A DNA stretch of 43,617 bases from Oscillospiraceae bacterium (GTDB taxonomy: Bacteria > Bacillota > Clostridia > UMGS1883 > UMGS1540). The notes beneath the pieces were generated by a model. The model saw only the letters and a program-made list of their open reading frames with translations. It had not been told where the DNA came from and ran no database searches. The first letter of the stretch is position 1. The number at the start of each line of letters is the position of its first letter. Below, one piece after another: positions 40,934-43,617 of this stretch. A program made the translations under genes and the position numbers. The DNA lies in assembly GCA_015068765.1 (NCBI GenBank), contig SVJY01000014.1, positions 1-43,617 on the forward strand. Direction: 5' to 3'.

Positions 40934-42439
40934 ATGACTGAAATTACGAACAATCCGGCGGCTATGCCTCAGGAAGAAGATTTAAATGAAATACTGCGAG
41001 TACGCAGAGAAAAGCTTCGGGAACTACAGGAAAACGGACAGGACCCTTTTGAAATCGTCCGCTTCGATACTGACAGTACGGCAGAAGGGATTAAATCCAA
41101 TTTTGAAAATATGGAAGGCAAAACGGTGACGATTGCCGGACGGTTAATGACAAAGCGTGTGATGGGCAAGGCCTCTTTCTGCGATCTGATGGACAAAACA
41201 GACAGAATCCAGATGTACGTCCGCAAGGATGAGGTGGGCGAAGAACCGTATGCCGCCTTTAAGAAGTTTGATATTGGTGATATTGTCGGTGCAGAAGGAG
41301 AGGTATTCCAGACGAAAACCGGCGAAATCTCCGTAAAAGTTACAAAGATTACACTGCTTGCAAAGTCTCTCCGTCCCCTGCCGGAGAAATTCCATGGTCT
41401 TACGGATACGGACACACGCTACCGCCAGCGGTACGTGGACTTGATTGTAAACAGCGAGGTGCGGGATACGTTTGTAAAGCGTTCTAAAATTATAGCCAGC
41501 ATCCGTAGATATCTCGACGGGCAGGGCTTTTTAGAGGTAGAAACCCCCATGCTGGTGGCCAATGCCGGCGGTGCGGCGGCTCGTCCCTTTATTACCCATT
41601 CCAATGCCCTTGGCGAGGATTTCAAGCTTCGTATTTCTCTGGAGCTTTACTTAAAGCGTCTTATCGTGGGCGGATTGGATCGCGTATATGAAATCGGAAG
41701 AGTATTCCGTAACGAAGGCGTTGATACACGCCATAACCCGGAATTTACACTGATGGAATTATACCAGGCTTACACGGATTACCACGGCATGATGGATCTT
41801 ACCGAGAATCTCTACCGTCATGTGGCACAGGAAGTTCTGGGCACCACAAAAATCGTATATAACGGCATCGAAATGGACCTCGGTAAGCCCTTTGAACGGA
41901 TTACCATGCTGGATGCGGTAAAGCAATATTCCGGCGTGGATTTTGCGGAAATCAAAACGCTGGAGGAAGCCCGTGCTGTCGCAAAAGAACACCATGTGGA
42001 ATATGAGGACCGGCATCAGAAGGGCGATATCCTCAATTTGTTCTTCGAGGAGTTTGTGGAAGACCATCTTCTCCAGCCTACCTTTGTAATGGATCACCCA
42101 GTGGAAATCTCACCGCTGACGAAAAAGAAACCCGGCAATCCGGATTATGTGGAACGGTTTGAATTCTTCATGAACGGCTGGGAAATGGCAAACGCCTATT
42201 CCGAGCTCAATGACCCCATTGACCAGCGTGAACGCTTCCGTGCACAGGAAGCCCTTCTGGCTCAGGGTGATGAGGAAGCCAATACAACGGATGAGGACTT
42301 TATGAATGCACTCGAAATCGGTATGCCGCCCACAGGCGGTATCGGCTTCGGTATTGACAGAATGTGTATGCTTCTCACTGACTCCGCCGCCATCCGCGAT
42401 GTTTTGCTGTTCCCCACAATGAAGACACTGGATAAATAA
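40934..42439 (+). CDS. lysS: lysine--tRNA ligase, class II
   Basis: A 501-aa class II lysyl-tRNA synthetase. The N-terminal OB-fold anticodon domain ([32 protein letters not shown]) precedes the catalytic core with motif 1 ([21 protein letters not shown]), motif 2 ([29 protein letters not shown]) and motif 3 ([27 protein letters not shown]). The length is typical. ATG 40934 follows TAGGAGGAT. The gene is monocistronic with its own promoter and a strong hairpin terminator about 100 bases downstream. Confidence 0.97.
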   Translation: MTEITNNPAAMPQEEDLNEILRVRREKLRELQENGQDPFEIVRFDTDSTAEGIKSNFENMEGKTVTIAGRLMTKRVMGKASFCDLMDKTDRIQMYVRKDEVGEEPYAAFKKFDIGDIVGAEGEVFQTKTGEISVKVTKITLLAKSLRPLPEKFHGLTDTDTRYRQRYVDLIVNSEVRDTFVKRSKIIASIRRYLDGQGFLEVETPMLVANAGGAAARPFITHSNALGEDFKLRISLELYLKRLIVGGLDRVYEIGRVFRNEGVDTRHNPEFTLMELYQAYTDYHGMMDLTENLYRHVAQEVLGTTKIVYNGIEMDLGKPFERITMLDAVKQYSGVDFAEIKTLEEARAVAKEHHVEYEDRHQKGDILNLFFEEFVEDHLLQPTFVMDHPVEISPLTKKKPGNPDYVERFEFFMNGWEMANAYSELNDPIDQRERFRAQEALLAQGDEEANTTDEDFMNALEIGMPPTGGIGFGIDRMCMLLTDSAAIRDVLLFPTMKTLDK

Positions 42440-42540
42440 AACGGCTTAAAACAAGCTATTTCAAGCATTTTAAAAGGTTGCTATTTGTTATTTTACGACA
42501 GAGTTACGACAAATGACGAGCCTTGATATAGTAAAACATT

Positions 42541-42579
42541 AGGACATTATCACTATTATTGGGTGATGGTGTCCTTTTT
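42541..42579 (+). terminator. terminator downstream of lysS
   Basis: AGGACATTATCAC (42541-42553) pairs with GTGATGGTGTCCT (42563-42575) over 13 bp with two G-U pairs, then T5. The stretch 42440-42540 before it holds no gene; it contains TACGACA twice at 11-base spacing (42494 and 42505). Confidence 0.75.
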
Positions 42580-42701
42580 GTTTGTCCGGATAGTTTCCGT
42601 TTGCTTTTACAATGTGTTGTTTTCACATATCAGGTTGCTATTAGAAATATAGGAAAAAAATAAACGGAATTTTAAAAGATAACAAAAACTTTGAAATGAT
42701 A

Positions 42702-42730
42702 TTGACAATACAACAAAAAAGTTGTATAAT
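42702..42730 (+). promoter_or_regulatory. promoter of the toxin-antitoxin operon
   Basis: Perfect TTGACA (42702-42707), 17-base spacer, perfect TATAAT (42725-42730). The spacer consists of the first operator copy. Confidence 0.85.
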
Positions 42731-42754
42731 GTAAATACAACAAAAAAGTTGTAT
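42708..42754. repeat. two identical 20-bp palindromic operators
   Basis: ATACAAC-AAAAAA-GTTGTAT occurs at 42708-42727 and again at 42735-42754, with 27 bases from centre to centre. The first lies between -35 and -10, the second over the start of the transcript. They are the obvious binding sites for the HTH antitoxin. Confidence 0.75.
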
Positions 42755-42778
42755 AGATTTTATGTATTGGAGCATAAT

Positions 42779-43117
42779 ATGAAAGTACACACATATGAAA
42801 ATGCAAGCGGTAAAGACTTGATTAAAAAGTATATTGATAAACTATCCAAAGAAGAACAGGTTGACGGATATTCAGTATTACAAGCCTTTGAAGAGGATAG
42901 ACTTGATGAACTGAATATCAAACCTTGGCAAGGTAAAGTTTGGGAAGTATATTTTTATAAGCATAATCGAATTTTTTATGTTACTATTGAGAATGAGGAT
43001 ATTTATTTGCTACATGCCTGTAGAAAACAAAAGAACAAAACCGAAACAACAGACAAAAATATTGTTATATCAAGAGCCAAAGAACTTGGGAAACTGTTGA
43101 ACAAGTCTTTTATATAA
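42779..43117 (+). CDS. RelE/HigB-like type II toxin
   Basis: A 112-aa protein of the RelE/HigB (phage-derived Gp49-like) toxin family. The core LNIKPWQGKVWEVYFYKHNRIFYVTIENEDIYLLHACRKQ matches the central beta-sheet pattern with the basic and aromatic residues of ribosome-dependent mRNA interferases. The C-terminus NIVISRAKELGKLL is typical. ATG 42779 has GGAG upstream; the ORF track adds 19 codons over the operators. The toxin-first order, as in HigBA, is followed by the antitoxin 13 bases later. Base composition is notably AT-rich compared with lysS, suggesting recent acquisition. Confidence 0.85.
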   Translation: MKVHTYENASGKDLIKKYIDKLSKEEQVDGYSVLQAFEEDRLDELNIKPWQGKVWEVYFYKHNRIFYVTIENEDIYLLHACRKQKNKTETTDKNIVISRAKELGKLLNKSFI

Positions 43118-43130
43118 GGAGGAATTTATT

Positions 43131-43427
43131 ATGCCATTCAAACAGATCAATGTAAACGAACAAATTAAAGAAAAAAGAAAAAAAGATGCTGAATTTGATG
43201 CATTATGGCAAGGAAGCAGAAATGAATATAAATTACTTGCCGAGCTTGTAAAAATAAGAAAAGAATCAAGCTTATCTCAAACTGAATTAGCTGAAAAAAG
43301 CGGAAACAAACAACAAGTTATATCAAGAATTGAAAATAGAGAAAATAGTCCTACTCTAAAAACGCTGTGCAGCATTTTAGATGTTTTGGGATATGAAATC
43401 AAATTTGAGCCAAAACAAAGCCTGTAA
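43131..43427 (+). CDS. HigA-like XRE-family antitoxin
   Basis: A 98-aa DNA-binding antitoxin. The N-terminus is basic and probably flexible (residues 1-35), and a helix-turn-helix of the Cro/C1 type follows: SLSQTELAEKSGNKQQVISRIENRENSPTLKTLCSILDVLG. The product should neutralise the HigB-like toxin and, as a complex, bind the two operators upstream. ATG 43131 follows AAGGAGGAATT. AT-rich like its partner. Confidence 0.85.
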   Translation: MPFKQINVNEQIKEKRKKDAEFDALWQGSRNEYKLLAELVKIRKESSLSQTELAEKSGNKQQVISRIENRENSPTLKTLCSILDVLGYEIKFEPKQSL

Positions 43428-43432
43428 ATTAA

Positions 43433-43528
43433 AGCCGTTCGGGGAAGCCGTTTGAGCCGTTTGGGGACGTACATTTTTAGCCGTTTGGGGACGTAGCCGT
43501 TTGAGCCGTTTGGGGACGTACATTTTTT
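43433..43528. repeat. tandem REP-like direct repeats
   Basis: AGCCGTTTGGGGACGTA occurs at 43455, 43479 and 43504. A larger unit of 33 bases (AGCCGTTTG doubled, then the rest) recurs perfectly at 43446-43478 and 43495-43527, a period of 49. A degenerate copy (AAGCCGTTCGGGGA) starts at 43433. The array is just upstream of a probable RAYT gene. Confidence 0.75.
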
Positions 43529-43540
43529 GGTAGCATTTAG

Positions 43541-43569
43541 TTGACAGATAAATAGAAATATGGTATACT
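43541..43569 (+). promoter_or_regulatory. promoter of the RAYT-like gene
   Basis: Perfect TTGACA (43541-43546), 17-base spacer, TATACT (43564-43569). Confidence 0.7.
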
Positions 43570-43588
43570 TTATTTGAGAGGTGATAGC

Positions 43589-43617
43589 ATGAGTAGACTT
43601 GCAAGGACTATCAGCGA
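43589..43617 (+). CDS. probable REP-associated tyrosine transposase (Y1_Tnp), first codons only
   Basis: An ATG at 43589 behind GAGAGGTG starts MSRLARTIS and runs off the right edge. The opening resembles that of RAYT (Y1, HUH-type) transposases, which usually begin M(S/P)R.AR..SESGIYHI. Only nine codons are visible, so the call rests on that short match, on the position after a promoter, and on the GGGGACGTA repeats that often flank such genes. The HUH motif and catalytic Tyr lie outside the window. Confidence 0.5.

Noticed and set aside
43433-43528. CRISPR array
   Set aside because: Repeats are nested and of unequal spacing, without unique spacers of constant length; no cas genes are near.

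Overview
The window looks like a chromosomal segment of a spore-forming, Gram-positive anaerobe of the class Clostridia, possibly an Oscillospirales/Eubacteriales-type gut lineage. The class call rests on gene content: an alpha/beta-type SASP, BofA, dipicolinate synthase DpaA/DpaB, a group B-like [FeFe] hydrogenase, the Firmicutes order rimP-nusA-ylxR-ylxQ-infB-rbfA-nrnA-truB-ribF, and rpmG-secE-nusG-rplK-rplA-rplJ-rplL. Strong Shine-Dalgarno sequences and TTGACA/TATAAT promoters agree. No rRNA or tRNA gene and no CRISPR array was seen. The family-level guess is inference only.

Layout. 1-2.5 kb is a decayed mobile/accessory end: the truncated start of a VirB6/TrbL-like conjugation gene, a frameshifted tyrosine recombinase, and an internally deleted S-layer-homology gene. 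2.6-5.3 kb holds a YgjP-like metallopeptidase with a TIGR04076 protein, an SdpR-SdpI type repressor/membrane protein pair with a perfect palindromic operator, and an unknown membrane protein. 5.5-8.5 kb is an operon of HAD phosphatase, pgsA, DUF6062 and YesL-like genes. 8.5-12.6 kb has bofA behind a structured leader, then three leftward genes (FAD oxidoreductase, GNAT-like acyltransferase, CDF cation transporter). 12.7-16.2 kb carries guaB, an amidohydrolase and a split chromate transporter. 16.2-23.3 kb is a set of short units: PLP-type kinase with a small lipoprotein, HAD-IIA phosphatase, SASP, phosphohexomutase, NSS symporter and hydrogenase.

23.4-33.2 kb is one long rightward information-processing operon (rimP to asnS, then a TPR protein). 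33.2-36.8 kb is the rpmG-secE-nusG-rplKAJL cluster, rich in RNA-level control: a promoter-proximal hairpin, a hairpin between the nusG Shine-Dalgarno and start, two matching L1-type motifs, and an L10 leader with attenuator. 36.8-40.8 kb runs leftward: dpaA-dpaB (dipicolinate for the spore core), a secreted subtilisin and an AEC transporter. lysS follows, and the right end is again accessory: a HigBA-like toxin-antitoxin pair with duplicated operators, tandem REP-like repeats, and the first codons of a probable RAYT (Y1) transposase.

Most of the window is ordinary core genome. The observations most worth testing are the bofA leader, the nusG hairpin-spanned ribosome binding site, the duplicated L1 motif, the REP/RAYT arrangement at the right edge, the 73-nt near-palindrome at 21.8 kb and the acidic tail on L10. 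I did not find a clearly new multigene system.
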